64,000 bases of DNA from CAVVGZ01 sp963747965 (GCA_963747965.1 CAVVGZ010000004.1:1-64000); one strand, 5' to 3'. Positions 16,394-25,551 are shown, counted from the stretch's first letter. Translations and numbers: made by a program. The notes: generated from the letters alone by a model not told the origin.

Positions 16394-17107
16394 ATGGAAA
16401 ATTTCAGACAGGAAGTATTTGAATTAATATCCTTACAATTGACAGACCGGCAAGTACGTGCTTTCAAAATCTATGAAACCGAGCTGCTTGAGTGGAATGA
16501 CCGCATCAATTTAACTGCCATTACAGATTCCAACGGTGTTTACACCAAGCATTTCCTGGATTCTCTCAGCCCTTTGATTGCGATGCGAAAAAATAAACCC
16601 CGCAGCCTGATTGATGTCGGCACCGGAGCGGGCTTCCCGGGAATTCCACTCAAAATCGCCATACCAGGTTTAAAAGTGACCCTCATAGATTCGATCGGCA
16701 AGAAGATTTCGTTTTGCGAACAACTCATAGCCAAATTGGGATTAAAAGATATCGAAGTGATCCTGGGAAGGGCAGAAGATATTGCCCGGAATCAAAAATT
16801 TCGTGAAGAATATGATTGTGCAATAGCGCGGGCAGTTGCCGGTTTACCTGCCCTGGTTGAATATTTAATTCCGTTTGTTCGGGTAGGGGGATTAGCGATT
16901 GCCCAAAAAGGGGAAGGTGGACCAGTTGAAGCTAACCAGGCAGCAAAAGCAATTCACATGCTTGGAGGGCGGCTGCAACAAATTCACCACGTCAATTTAC
17001 CAAGGGTTGTTGAGGACCGCTATCTCATTTCAATCGATAAAGTCAGTGCTACCCCGGATAAATATCCACGGCGGACAGGTGTACCGGTAAAGAATCCTCT
17101 TTTCTGA
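16394..17107 (+). CDS. rsmG: 16S rRNA (guanine527-N7)-methyltransferase
   Basis: The 237-residue protein is RsmG/GidB, which methylates G527 in the 530 loop of 16S rRNA; loss gives low-level streptomycin resistance in other bacteria. The family N-terminus with ETELLEWNDRINLTAIT is followed by the SAM-binding motif LIDVGTGAGFPGIPLKI and the later AIARAVAGLPALVEY segment. Length is typical (about 205-240). It is convergent with recF, with a 42-base gap. The start lacks a ribosome binding site and is probably leaderless. Confidence 0.94.
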   Translation: MENFRQEVFELISLQLTDRQVRAFKIYETELLEWNDRINLTAITDSNGVYTKHFLDSLSPLIAMRKNKPRSLIDVGTGAGFPGIPLKIAIPGLKVTLIDSIGKKISFCEQLIAKLGLKDIEVILGRAEDIARNQKFREEYDCAIARAVAGLPALVEYLIPFVRVGGLAIAQKGEGGPVEANQAAKAIHMLGGRLQQIHHVNLPRVVEDRYLISIDKVSATPDKYPRRTGVPVKNPLF

Positions 17108-17149
17108 AAAACGGATATGGTTTCCCGGGAAAACTGGGATTTCGGGTTT

Positions 17150-18352
17150 TTAAGGGGATAACCGCACACTTCCACTTTCAACCAGCCAGATAGCGCTATC
17201 ATTAACAAATTTTGGATCAAACATGTTCAAGTCTGTTGTTGTCATCAGGCACTGATCACATTGATCCAAAACCCCCAACAAATATCGCCGGCGTTGTGAA
17301 TCCAACTCCGCCATAATTTCATCCAACAATAAAACTGGCCATTGACCTGTCCTTTCTTTAAGCCAGGATACTTCCGCAAGCTTAAGGGCCAGAATTGCAG
17401 AGCGGATTTGACCTCGCGACCCAAAGTCGCCCAGGTCTATGCTGTTTGAAAAAATCCGAAAATCATCCCGGTGAGGACCAATTGTTGTGACTCCGCGTAT
17501 TATTTCTTCCCGGCGAACTTCTGCCAGGCGTTTGAAAAATCCCTCCTTGATTGCCTCCATACCGATCATTTTAGGATGTATTTTTACCGCTATTGGTAAA
17601 GTAAATTGACCGTTGCCTGGCTTGAAGGGATCAAAGGAAGGGAGATAGTGCAGCCGTAACACTTCACTCTCCCCGGTTAAGCGTTGTAATATGGAGGCTG
17701 CCCATCCTTCTAATTGGTGGATTGCATCCAAACGATGATAAATTAATCTCGCTCCCCGGTCAGAAAGCAGATCGTCCCAGTAGGAAAGTTGATCCGGGTC
17801 TCCGTTCCTGTCGGACAACTGCTTTAATAGGGCGTTACGCTGGTTCAATGCAAGATGATACTCACTCAGAGAGGTCCCATAACCAGGGATTGCCTGGGCA
17901 AGTGCAAGATTAAGATACCTGCGGCGCTCTTCCGGGGCACCTTCAATAATTCTTGTCATCTGAGGAAGGAAGATTACCGCATTAAAAATCCCAAGGGCTT
18001 GTTGTGCAGGGGATTTCACCCCATTGATTAAGATCTCTTTCCTGAAGCGGGAGTTCCCATTGGTATTATCAATAATAAGCCTGATCTCCATCTGCTTTTT
18101 ATTTCCTCCAGACTGGAAATCTGCAACCAGACGGGCAACCGAGACCTGTTGCCCCTCAACCAGAAAATTTATAAGCTGGCGCTCAGAATGTGCAGTTAGC
18201 GATGTAAAAGTTGCCAGGTAATAAACTGCTTCAAGAACACTGGTTTTCCCCTGGGCATTATCCCCTACCAGCAAAAGAAGCCGCCGGGGCACATCCGTAT
18301 CCAGGCGGGTAAATGCTCTGAAATTTGTCAGAGATAAATGGGTAAGATACAT
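17150..18352 (-). CDS. recF: DNA replication and repair protein RecF
   Basis: The 400-residue protein is RecF, an SMC-like ATPase that loads RecA at ssDNA gaps with RecO and RecR. It begins MYLTHLSLTNFRAF, has Walker A GDNAQGKTS (31-39), an ABC-type signature region GSRGQIRSAILALKLAE and Walker B VLLLDEIMAELD, and ends at a typical length (about 360-400). Its ATG lies one base after the def stop codon, so def and recF are probably co-translated. It is not in the usual dnaA-dnaN-recF-gyrB cluster here. Confidence 0.95.
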   Translation of the reverse strand: MYLTHLSLTNFRAFTRLDTDVPRRLLLLVGDNAQGKTSVLEAVYYLATFTSLTAHSERQLINFLVEGQQVSVARLVADFQSGGNKKQMEIRLIIDNTNGNSRFRKEILINGVKSPAQQALGIFNAVIFLPQMTRIIEGAPEERRRYLNLALAQAIPGYGTSLSEYHLALNQRNALLKQLSDRNGDPDQLSYWDDLLSDRGARLIYHRLDAIHQLEGWAASILQRLTGESEVLRLHYLPSFDPFKPGNGQFTLPIAVKIHPKMIGMEAIKEGFFKRLAEVRREEIIRGVTTIGPHRDDFRIFSNSIDLGDFGSRGQIRSAILALKLAEVSWLKERTGQWPVLLLDEIMAELDSQRRRYLLGVLDQCDQCLMTTTDLNMFDPKFVNDSAIWLVESGSVRLSP

Positions 18353-18353
18353 A

Positions 18354-18863
18354 TCACTCGAAATCTACTGTTTCTTCGTCCTCTTTGGGTTTCCACACCC
18401 GCGTGGCCCTGTCGATATACACAATTCCATCCAGATGGTCAATTTCATGTTGAAATATTCTTGCCAGCCACCCTTCTGCCTTAATTTTGATATTTTTCCC
18501 GTTTTTGTTCTGACCTTTTACGATGATATGAGCATGCCTCTCAACCTCACCATAGAATCCCGGGACAGAGAGGCAAGCTTCAATTCCATTCACCATCTCT
18601 TCGGATGGATTGATGATCTCAGGATTAATTACGGTATACAATTTTTGTGGGACTTCGTCATCCTCATCATCACCATATTCAACAACAACAACCCGGGATG
18701 ATATGCCAATTTGGGGTGCGGCTAATCCAACTCCAGGTTCGTTGCGCATGGTTTCAATCATATCTTCGATTAAAACCTTCAGGTCTTTATCAAAATCTTT
18801 TACTTTATGTGCGTTTTTCCTGAGAATCGGCTGTGGTAACGTCACAATCGATCTAATAGTCAT
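18354..18863 (-). CDS. def: Peptide deformylase
   Basis: The 169-residue protein removes the N-formyl group from nascent proteins. All three family motifs are present: GVGLAAPQIG, EACLSVPG (metal Cys) and QHEIDHLDG (two metal His and the catalytic Glu). The chosen ATG encodes MTIRSIVTLPQPILR and has GAGG seven bases upstream; the frame extends six codons further to a TTG without a ribosome site. An acidic C-terminal tail (KEDEETVDFE) is a small extra. The gene is one base from recF. Confidence 0.95.
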   Translation of the reverse strand: MTIRSIVTLPQPILRKNAHKVKDFDKDLKVLIEDMIETMRNEPGVGLAAPQIGISSRVVVVEYGDDEDDEVPQKLYTVINPEIINPSEEMVNGIEACLSVPGFYGEVERHAHIIVKGQNKNGKNIKIKAEGWLARIFQHEIDHLDGIVYIDRATRVWKPKEDEETVDFE

Positions 18864-18893
18864 TTTGAATCCTCGCTGCAAATGATAATCCTT

Positions 18894-18899
18894 ATTTTA
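18894..18899 (-). promoter_or_regulatory. Possible -10 element for def-recF
   Basis: TAAAAT on the minus strand lies 30 bases before the def ATG, at a suitable distance for a short leader. No convincing -35 hexamer is seen. The clpC terminator further upstream means def-recF needs its own promoter, which supports this site. Confidence 0.35.
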
Positions 18900-18928
18900 C
18901 CCCAATATCATCCGAATTCTGATTTTTA

Positions 18929-19105
18929 TTATTGGTACCTGGGTCGCACCAACGGGTCGGTTTCCACAACGCGTTGGTACGTCTCAATCCAATCAGCCAT
19001 ACGCTGCTCTGCCTCTTCAAGAGAACCCCTCTGCTCTCCGGATGAAAAGCCAGCCAGCCGGTTAAACAACTCCCGTTGAACTTCATAAGGGAGGGAATAT
19101 GTCAC
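18929..19105 (-). CDS. Possible small protein, unrecognised
   Basis: A minus-strand frame from GTG (or TTG at 19108) encodes 58 residues with a natural composition: VTYSLPYEVQRELFNRLAGF, then a serine/glutamate-rich stretch and a helix including EEAEQRMADWIETYQRVVET, ending VRPRYQ. It lies between the clpC terminator and def, in the same direction as both. I do not recognise a family. There is no clear ribosome binding site, so it could be a small gene with a weak or leaderless start, or the tail of a decayed gene. It is rich in amphipathic helix and lacks membrane segments. Confidence 0.4.
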   Translation of the reverse strand: MTYSLPYEVQRELFNRLAGFSSGEQRGSLEEAEQRMADWIETYQRVVETDPLVRPRYQ

Positions 19106-19136
19106 CAAATCCCAAATTAATTAATCAAAATATCGC

Positions 19137-19162
19137 GTTGATTAATAACGTCAGAAATCAAC
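19137..19162. repeat. Inverted repeat upstream of the small frame
   Basis: GTTGATT (19137-19143) and AATCAAC (19156-19162) are perfect seven-base arms separated by 12 bases. The repeat lies between the clpC terminator and the possible small gene, where a promoter for the latter would be. It could be an operator; the sequence is AT-rich and chance is possible. Confidence 0.3.
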
Positions 19163-19178
19163 CGGTGCGATAAAACAT

Positions 19179-19206
19179 AAAAAAAGCGGGCTGTTTACCA
19201 GCCCGC
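19179..19206 (-). terminator. Rho-independent terminator after clpC
   Basis: Read on the minus strand, GCGGGCTG, a five-base loop and CAGCCCGC form a perfect eight-base-pair GC-rich stem, followed directly by seven T residues. It starts about 30 bases after the clpC stop codon. This is the clearest terminator in the window and separates clpC from def-recF. Confidence 0.92.
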
Positions 19207-19237
19207 AATCTCGTCAGCGTTATGTCAGAAAATAATA

Positions 19238-21691
19238 CTAAGTTTTATCCGGTTCTGGATCAACTTTTGAAAAGATGAGTTTATCATCCGCTCCAACATC
19301 TACCTGGATTAGATCACCGGTTACAAAATCCCCCTTCAGCAATTGGATGGATAAGGGACTTTCCACGTGCTTCTGCAGGACACGTTGAAGGGGCCGCGCC
19401 CCAAATACCTGATCAAATCCCGCGTTTGCCAGCCATTCACGCGCTGCAGCAGTCAATCTTACCTGTAAACCGTGTTCTTGAAGCCGTTCAGCAATTTCCT
19501 TCATCTGAAGATCGACAATATCATGCATTTGCTCAAGGGATAGCGGGGAAAAAATGATTACTTCGTCTATGCGATTAAGAAATTCCGGACGGAAGGTGCT
19601 TTTTAAAGAATCATCAATTTTTTTGTGCTGGGCAATTTCCTCTTCGCTGCCGGATTTTTGCAGGAAACCAAGCGTTCCGCCCTTCCGTACAAACTCTGTT
19701 CCCAGGTTGCTGGTCATTATCAACACTGTATTCCTAAAATCCACAACCCGGCCCTGGCCATCCGTTAGACGGCCATCGTCCAGGATCTGTAAAAGGGAAT
19801 TCCAAACCTCTGGATGAGCTTTTTCAATCTCATCAAACAGGATCACCCGATACGGTCTTCGGCGTACAGCCTCGGTAAGCTGCCCTCCTTCTTCATAACC
19901 CACATAACCGGGAGGCGCTCCGAACAACCTTGAAACCGTATGCTCTGCACGGTATTCACTCATATCTAACCTTACCAGGGCTTCTTCATCATCAAATAAA
20001 TATGCTGCCAGGGTTTTTGCCAGTTCGGTTTTGCCAACACCGGATGGACCAATAAAAATAAATGATCCAATAGGCCGGCGCGGATCTTTTAAACCGGATC
20101 GGGCTCGCCGGATCGAATCCGAAATGGCAGTAATCGCTTCATCCTGGCCAATAACCCGTTCATGAAGCCTGTCTTCCATTTTTAGCAGGCGCTCCGCCTC
20201 AGTTTCCAGCATCTGGTTGACGGGGATCCCGGTCCACTGCTGAATAACTCCAGCAATATCCTGCACATCAACAATTTCATCGAGTTTATGATCTGCTTCC
20301 CACTCGTCCCGGCGTTGGTTAAATTCTTCTTCCAGCCGTAACCTCTCAGCTTTATTATGAGCTGCCCGTTCATAATCTCTTTCCAGCCCGGCCAGTTCTT
20401 CTTCGGCAGCCAGTTTCTGGATTTCGGTTTTCATTTCTTTCAGGTCATCCGGGAGTGAATATAACGCTACCCGCAATTTAGCTGCCGATTCATCCATTAA
20501 ATCGATAGCTTTATCTGGCAAACGCCGGTCGGTAACGTAACGGTTAGAAAGACGAACAGCAGCCACGAGGGCATCATCTGAAAAACGCACCTTATGGTGT
20601 GCTTCGTATCGGTCCCGAATTCCTTTCAACATTTCAATCGTCTCATCCACGGATGGTTCATCCACAAATACCGGGGCAAAACGCCTCTCCAGGGCAGAGT
20701 CTTTCTCAATATGTTTCTGGTATTCATCGAGAGTTGTGGCTCCGACACACTGGAGTTCCCCGCGTGCCAGTGCCGGTTTCAGCATATTAGAGGCATCCAT
20801 CGCTCCCTGGGCTGCACCTGCACCAACAACAGTATGGAGTTCGTCAATAAACAGGATGATCTCCCCTTCTGAGCGTTGAACTTCTTCAATCGAAGCCTTT
20901 AATCTTTCTTCAAATTCTCCCCTGAAGCGTGTCCCGGCTATCATTGCACCGAGGTCCAGAGATATGACCCGTTTACCCATAAGGATCTCCGGGACATCAT
21001 TGGAAGCAATCTTCTGAGCAAGGCCTTCCACGATGGCTGTTTTTCCAACTCCCGCCTCGCCTATCAGAACAGGGTTGTTCTTGGTCCGCCGGGAGAGTAC
21101 CTGCATTAATCTCAGAATCTCTGAATCGCGACCGATAACAGGATCTAATTTACCTTCCCTGGCTTGTGCCGTCAGATCTCGCGAGTATTTCTCCAGTGTC
21201 CGGTATCTTTTTTCCGCCTGGGGATCTGTGACCCTCTGACCACCCCTGAGTTCCTGAACAGCATCATAGACACGGTCTTTGGTGATCCCTGCGCCTTCCA
21301 GCAAACGAGCTGATGGGGTGTTTTTTTCACTCAGGATCCCTAAAAAGAGATGTTCTGTGGAAATATATTCGTCTTTTAATTTACTGGCTTCTTGATTTGC
21401 AAGGTCAATCAGGTGCTTTACTCGTGGAGTAATAAAAATTTGACCTGCCCCACCCCCAAAAATGCTGGCTTTCGGGCTTGTCTTCAAAATATAATCCAGT
21501 CTTTCTGCAATTCCGGCAGGATCTACTTTCAGTATTTCGAGAATCTGCGTTACCACGCCCTGCGGTTGTTCAATCAATGCCAGCAGGATATGCTCCGTGT
21601 CGATCTGGTTATGCCCATACCGCTGAATGATCTCAGCTGCCCGCTGTGCAGCCTCCTGGGCTCTTTCCGTAAATCGATCAAATCTCATCAT
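19238..21691 (-). CDS. clpC: ATP-dependent Clp protease ATP-binding subunit ClpC
   Basis: The AAA+ unfoldase of about 817 residues has two N-terminal Clp repeats (1-150), nucleotide domain 1 with Walker A GEAGVGKT, domain 2 with GPSGVGKT, and the sensor and arginine-finger regions. The middle domain is short, with one UVR-like coiled coil (about residues 410-470), as in ClpC and unlike the long ClpB wing. A TLGF segment in domain 2 fits the hydrophobic loop that docks ClpP. It would unfold substrates for ClpP, which is not nearby. Several start codons are possible (TTG 21697, ATG 21691, ATG 21688); AAGGATGG precedes them. No CIRCE element is seen. ClpB is the alternative name to reject. Confidence 0.9.
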   Translation of the reverse strand: MMRFDRFTERAQEAAQRAAEIIQRYGHNQIDTEHILLALIEQPQGVVTQILEILKVDPAGIAERLDYILKTSPKASIFGGGAGQIFITPRVKHLIDLANQEASKLKDEYISTEHLFLGILSEKNTPSARLLEGAGITKDRVYDAVQELRGGQRVTDPQAEKRYRTLEKYSRDLTAQAREGKLDPVIGRDSEILRLMQVLSRRTKNNPVLIGEAGVGKTAIVEGLAQKIASNDVPEILMGKRVISLDLGAMIAGTRFRGEFEERLKASIEEVQRSEGEIILFIDELHTVVGAGAAQGAMDASNMLKPALARGELQCVGATTLDEYQKHIEKDSALERRFAPVFVDEPSVDETIEMLKGIRDRYEAHHKVRFSDDALVAAVRLSNRYVTDRRLPDKAIDLMDESAAKLRVALYSLPDDLKEMKTEIQKLAAEEELAGLERDYERAAHNKAERLRLEEEFNQRRDEWEADHKLDEIVDVQDIAGVIQQWTGIPVNQMLETEAERLLKMEDRLHERVIGQDEAITAISDSIRRARSGLKDPRRPIGSFIFIGPSGVGKTELAKTLAAYLFDDEEALVRLDMSEYRAEHTVSRLFGAPPGYVGYEEGGQLTEAVRRRPYRVILFDEIEKAHPEVWNSLLQILDDGRLTDGQGRVVDFRNTVLIMTSNLGTEFVRKGGTLGFLQKSGSEEEIAQHKKIDDSLKSTFRPEFLNRIDEVIIFSPLSLEQMHDIVDLQMKEIAERLQEHGLQVRLTAAAREWLANAGFDQVFGARPLQRVLQKHVESPLSIQLLKGDFVTGDLIQVDVGADDKLIFSKVDPEPDKT

Positions 21692-21732
21692 AATCAAACC
21701 ATCCTTATATCGATCGTCTTCATGTACACTTG

Positions 21733-21741
21733 ATTATAGCA
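21733..21741 (-). promoter_or_regulatory. Extended -10 promoter of clpC
   Basis: The minus strand reads TGCTATAAT, an extended -10 element, about 40 bases before the clpC start region. Transcription would start near 21726. The -35 region is weak, as is common with extended -10 promoters. Confidence 0.5.
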
Positions 21742-21913
21742 ATGAATAAAATACTCCAGAGCTAGAATTGCAAGAACTGTCCGTCTCGGAGACAAATTTG
21801 TTGCGGTCCATAATCATTCCTTACTTAGAATATCATACTCGATATACCTCAGAATTTTATTAATATTTATCATTATTGGCTGGTTCATTTACCATCCAGG
21901 GAAAAATTGACAT

Positions 21914-21927
21914 TCGATATGTATCGA
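21914..21927. promoter_or_regulatory. Palindrome next to a TTGACA hexamer
   Basis: TCGATA, TG, TATCGA forms two perfect six-base arms. The plus-strand hexamer TTGACA (21907-21912) lies immediately before it, but no good -10 follows at 17 bases. It could be an operator for an unknown regulator. The target gene is unclear, because the nearest genes on both sides are on the minus strand. Confidence 0.3.
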
Positions 21928-22052
21928 GAAAGCGTTAGGATGTAATTCTGAAAGGATTCCAATTATTAAATTGATCACAGATTAATAAATTAATTTCCCG
22001 TAATCCCAATCCTGATACCGGGGAATAAATTTACTACCATTGGATAAAACCT

Positions 22053-23768
22053 CTATGAATATTTCTTATCTACAGAAAGGGGGCGATTTGCATCACTGCC
22101 GCCAACTTCTTGCCAATTCATCCCTTCTTGATACCGCATTTGAGCTGATCCAAGCATTGGCAATGGTTGAGTATTTCGAAATATAACCTGAGCCACTGAT
22201 TGGGAAATTTTTTGGACAAGGGCAACTTCCCCCTGGGAATAAGGTAGTTTGTTTTCTCGTGGACCAAGCATAAGCATCCCTACCCTGATCTCCTGATAGT
22301 CAATTGGGATGCTGGTGACAATTCTCCCATTCCATTTTCCATAAGTGTGGATTATGGCTGGTTGGTTACGATGAAAAATAGTTAGTTGAGCACTACTCGC
22401 CCGAAGGCTGCCAACAGTCTCTTCCATAAATTTTCTGGATATTTCTTCCGCATCCAAAAATCGCAGGTATTCATGCACCTGTGACCCAAAACGTTTTAGC
22501 TCAGGCAACTCTTCAACTGTATGTTTGAAATGGCGGTCAACAAATTTTTGGACTCGATCCTTAATTGGATTAAATAAGGACGCAACCACAAATGTGGTAA
22601 TCACCAGAGCAATATCGTTTTTTTCGCCTGTTGTGATGACAAAGAAATACCTCATTAATAGGACCAGGGCTGTAAACAAACCGCCAACAATAGCAGTGAG
22701 GGCTCCATAAACAACAGTCCGGTTGACAATATTATCCATCTCCAGCAATCGATAACGGGTTATGGCGATCGTTACTGATAATGGAAAGAGGATCAGTGGC
22801 GGGAGAAAGATCAGGCTGTTGAATAAAACTTGAACATTAAATATTGGGGCGATGAAGAAAAATGTTATGGGTAGAAATGCCAGGAAGCCACCCATCAATA
22901 CAATCCGGGATTGGCTGCGGACAAGATCGGATTCATTGGTCCATGTATGGTAGAGAGCCAGGCCAAGGAAAAACAATATTCCTAAGGCATTATATTGGTA
23001 AATTACCCCCCATGTTTCCACGTATGCCCACGGTGAGGGTGGCATGAAGATAATAATCCAACCCCAGACTAATAATGCAATGGAGGTTAAATAAGGGATT
23101 CCCAAAAACCAGGGATATCGTTTAACAATTCGCCACTCCACCGGAAAACGCATCCCCAGGCTGAATAAGGCACCTCCGGCGGCGGAGATGGCTGCCACCC
23201 AGATTGGAACAAACCGGTGGGTGGTATACAGGTCGAAGATTAGTGCGGTCGCAAGGGCTGTACATGCGCAGAAGAATGCCAGTGCTCTTCCCGGACGAGT
23301 ATCCCGACCCCTGACAATGAAAACCCATACGCCGATGAGATAGTATACCAACCCGATCAGGTATGGTACCCAAAATAACCTTACAAAATCTTTCTGAGGA
23401 AATTCAATCAATAAAACCGATGGATAGAGACGTTGACTGCCATCTTCAAACTCGGTAAAGAAGGATACCGGTTCACCCAATTCTTTCTGGGAGATGATCT
23501 CCGATAGCATGCGGGGATATAGAATTTGCTCCCCGGATACCCGGATAATCCTCTCAGGGAATCCAAGCCCTGCCTGTATGCCTGTCCACCCTTCCCCGGT
23601 GATACCATTTACAAGCAACGTATGTTCAGCTAGAAATCCAGGAAAAGGCTGGTTGCTCCACGAAATTGCCAGCAAAGGTGCGACCAGGAATATAAATAAT
23701 CCCAAAATAAAAACAGCCCGGGTTACCCAAAGACTTATCACTTCCAAGCGATCGATTTCTTTTTCCAT
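22053..23768 (-). CDS. Multi-membrane sensor-like protein with C-terminal GAF domain, no kinase
   Basis: The protein of about 571 residues starts in the membrane (helix near residue 20), has a roughly 100-residue extracytoplasmic loop, then about eight more helices to residue 370. The motif DNIVNRTVVYGALTAIVGG and the following FNPIKDRVQKFVDRHF are typical of Chloroflexi-type membrane sensor kinases. A GAF-like domain fills about residues 400-535. No HisKA or HATPase domain follows; the protein simply ends. It is the last gene of a three-gene unit, 46 bases after the phosphatase-like gene. The start is uncertain (TTG 23798 is also open). The output is unknown. Confidence 0.7.
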   Translation of the reverse strand: MEKEIDRLEVISLWVTRAVFILGLFIFLVAPLLAISWSNQPFPGFLAEHTLLVNGITGEGWTGIQAGLGFPERIIRVSGEQILYPRMLSEIISQKELGEPVSFFTEFEDGSQRLYPSVLLIEFPQKDFVRLFWVPYLIGLVYYLIGVWVFIVRGRDTRPGRALAFFCACTALATALIFDLYTTHRFVPIWVAAISAAGGALFSLGMRFPVEWRIVKRYPWFLGIPYLTSIALLVWGWIIIFMPPSPWAYVETWGVIYQYNALGILFFLGLALYHTWTNESDLVRSQSRIVLMGGFLAFLPITFFFIAPIFNVQVLFNSLIFLPPLILFPLSVTIAITRYRLLEMDNIVNRTVVYGALTAIVGGLFTALVLLMRYFFVITTGEKNDIALVITTFVVASLFNPIKDRVQKFVDRHFKHTVEELPELKRFGSQVHEYLRFLDAEEISRKFMEETVGSLRASSAQLTIFHRNQPAIIHTYGKWNGRIVTSIPIDYQEIRVGMLMLGPRENKLPYSQGEVALVQKISQSVAQVIFRNTQPLPMLGSAQMRYQEGMNWQEVGGSDANRPLSVDKKYS

Positions 23769-23814
23769 ATTTTGTTCGTATCCAGTATCACACTCCAAAT
23801 GGCTGTTTAAACCA

Positions 23815-25551
23815 TCAGCTCATATAACGGGTATCAACCTGCAGAGCAGTCTTTAAGCCAGTCTCCTCAGGCAATCTCTCCAAAGATATTAAAGTATATT
23901 CAAAGGAACCTTCACCGGATGCCTTTGTGAATTCCTGGACAGCCTCTTCAAGAGCATCCAAATATCCTTTCCCGGAGGTTGAGCTTGTTCCAAGAACCTC
24001 TAAAACCCGCATTTCTCCAAACAATTCCAAATACTTATTCCGTGCGTTGATATAACCAGCCGATGTAAACACCACACATTCTTCCGGTTTCAAAATTATC
24101 TCTTTTTGTGAAAATTCTGCATTCCAGGATTCTCCAAGTAATGGATCTGACTGAATCGTATTGGTTGATGTTGGAATACTACAAAAGTATGGATGCTGGT
24201 TGCCAGCTGATACATAGCTCATCCTGCCGCTAAGTGGGTCCAGGATGGAATAGAGGCAACTCATGCGATTCCCAGCTTGAAGTTCCAGCATAAGCAGGGA
24301 ATTGCAGCGACGCATCACTTCCGCCGGGGTGAGTGGGAGAACTGCCAGGCTTCTCAATGCTGCCCTTAAAGTAGCAATGTTGAAAGAACAAATCATCCCG
24401 TTGCCTTCCATCCTTCCGGACACAACCATCAATTTACCATCCGGTAAAAGCAGAAGGTCATGAAACTCGGACCGCATTAACTGGGTGGAGTGAAATTTCA
24501 AAGCAATATTCCAACCCGGTAATACCGGGATCTGGTCAGGAAGCATCATTTCCTGAAAGCGGTTCGCCATCTCTATATCATCGTTTAAGCGCCGCTTTTG
24601 GGATATATCCGTATTTTGAAGTCGCATCAATAGAACCACGCCCAGGGCGGGAAGTATGATTCCAGCTGCCAGTATACCCAGAAGAAGCCTGCCATATTTC
24701 AATGTGCTGCCAGCTAAAATTTCCCAGTCATCTTCACTGACCAACATCCATGGGGTGGATGGTATACGTGAAAAGGCAGCCACGATGTCATGGTTCTCTT
24801 CATCTCTAGTACGCAGTGCGCCAATACTTTCATCAAGGTTTAACCACTTCAAAGCTCCGGAATTCGGGATTTCGGTATCATCAGTGAATCCCGACTGATA
24901 AAGAGTGCGACCATCGCCATCAACTACATAGGTGTCACCCGTCTGCCCAAGCCGGAGTTTCACGATGCTGGCATAAAATGCACTAACCGCAGATTGATCC
25001 ACCAGGAACATCCCGGCGAGAGCGCCCATAAATTTTCCATTCTCGCCAATGATCGGAACACTTAAGACAACTGCATCAGACCCTCCTGGTCCATCTTGCA
25101 CAATATTGGAATAATAAACGGATGATCCCGTGAGTAATTCGGAAAAATATTGACGGCTGGAAAAGTCTTTCCCCAGCAGCTGCGGTCGAGCTGGTTCAGC
25201 CACGATCACTTTGCCAAAATTATCCAAGAGAATTACTCCCCCATCAAATACATCCAGGCGGGCCCCGGCTTCATTCAGGGTGCGTGTTTTAATAACGATA
25301 TTAGCCTGGTATAAATTTGGCTCACGGGCAAGGGACTGTAGTATATCTGCATATTTATCCAGTTCACCTTTCAGGCGGGATGCCGAAAGCTGGATTAGTT
25401 CACGATCACGTTCAACCACCAGGTCAGTGACTGCGCTCTGATAAGACCAGTAGGCAAAGAGGGCGACACCACCAACGACAAGAAATGCTAAGGTAAGCAG
25501 ACCAACATACAACCGGTTAAAATTAATGTTTTGAATAAAACTTGAAAGCAT
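23815..25551 (-). CDS. dCache-domain receptor with degenerate SpoIIE-type phosphatase domain
   Basis: The 578-residue protein has a membrane helix (about 11-33), an extracytoplasmic double-Cache domain (about 40-285, with GKDFSSRQYFSELLTG and WMLVSEDDWE), a second helix (about 295-318) and a cytoplasmic PP2C/SpoIIE domain (about 335-565). Metal-binding motifs are eroded: GGDFYD reads RSEFHD, GDVSGKG reads GRMEGNG, TDGVTEA reads TSAGYIN and DDIT reads FEYT. It is therefore probably a pseudophosphatase that binds rather than cuts. The ATG at 25551 has a perfect AGGAGGT site. The binding-protein gene ends 13 bases upstream. Confidence 0.8.
   Translation of the reverse strand: MLSSFIQNINFNRLYVGLLTLAFLVVGGVALFAYWSYQSAVTDLVVERDRELIQLSASRLKGELDKYADILQSLAREPNLYQANIVIKTRTLNEAGARLDVFDGGVILLDNFGKVIVAEPARPQLLGKDFSSRQYFSELLTGSSVYYSNIVQDGPGGSDAVVLSVPIIGENGKFMGALAGMFLVDQSAVSAFYASIVKLRLGQTGDTYVVDGDGRTLYQSGFTDDTEIPNSGALKWLNLDESIGALRTRDEENHDIVAAFSRIPSTPWMLVSEDDWEILAGSTLKYGRLLLGILAAGIILPALGVVLLMRLQNTDISQKRRLNDDIEMANRFQEMMLPDQIPVLPGWNIALKFHSTQLMRSEFHDLLLLPDGKLMVVSGRMEGNGMICSFNIATLRAALRSLAVLPLTPAEVMRRCNSLLMLELQAGNRMSCLYSILDPLSGRMSYVSAGNQHPYFCSIPTSTNTIQSDPLLGESWNAEFSQKEIILKPEECVVFTSAGYINARNKYLELFGEMRVLEVLGTSSTSGKGYLDALEEAVQEFTKASGEGSFEYTLISLERLPEETGLKTALQVDTRYMS

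Larger units (their letters stand above)
21698..22052. other. Intergenic region between clpC and the signalling cassette
   Basis: This 355-base stretch lies upstream of clpC and downstream of the minus-strand cassette that ends at 22053. It holds the clpC extended -10 element and a 14-base palindrome at 21914-21927. No reading frame with a ribosome site, no tRNA and no clear terminator for the cassette could be found. Confidence 0.6.

Noticed and set aside
17112..17150. Short inverted repeats between rsmG and recF as a bidirectional terminator
   Set aside because: The stems are only four or five bases and several alternative pairings are equally good; only one weak T-run is present.
19238..21691. 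Naming the AAA+ chaperone ClpB
   Set aside because: The middle domain is short with a single UVR-like coil and a ClpP-docking TLGF loop is present, which fits ClpC.
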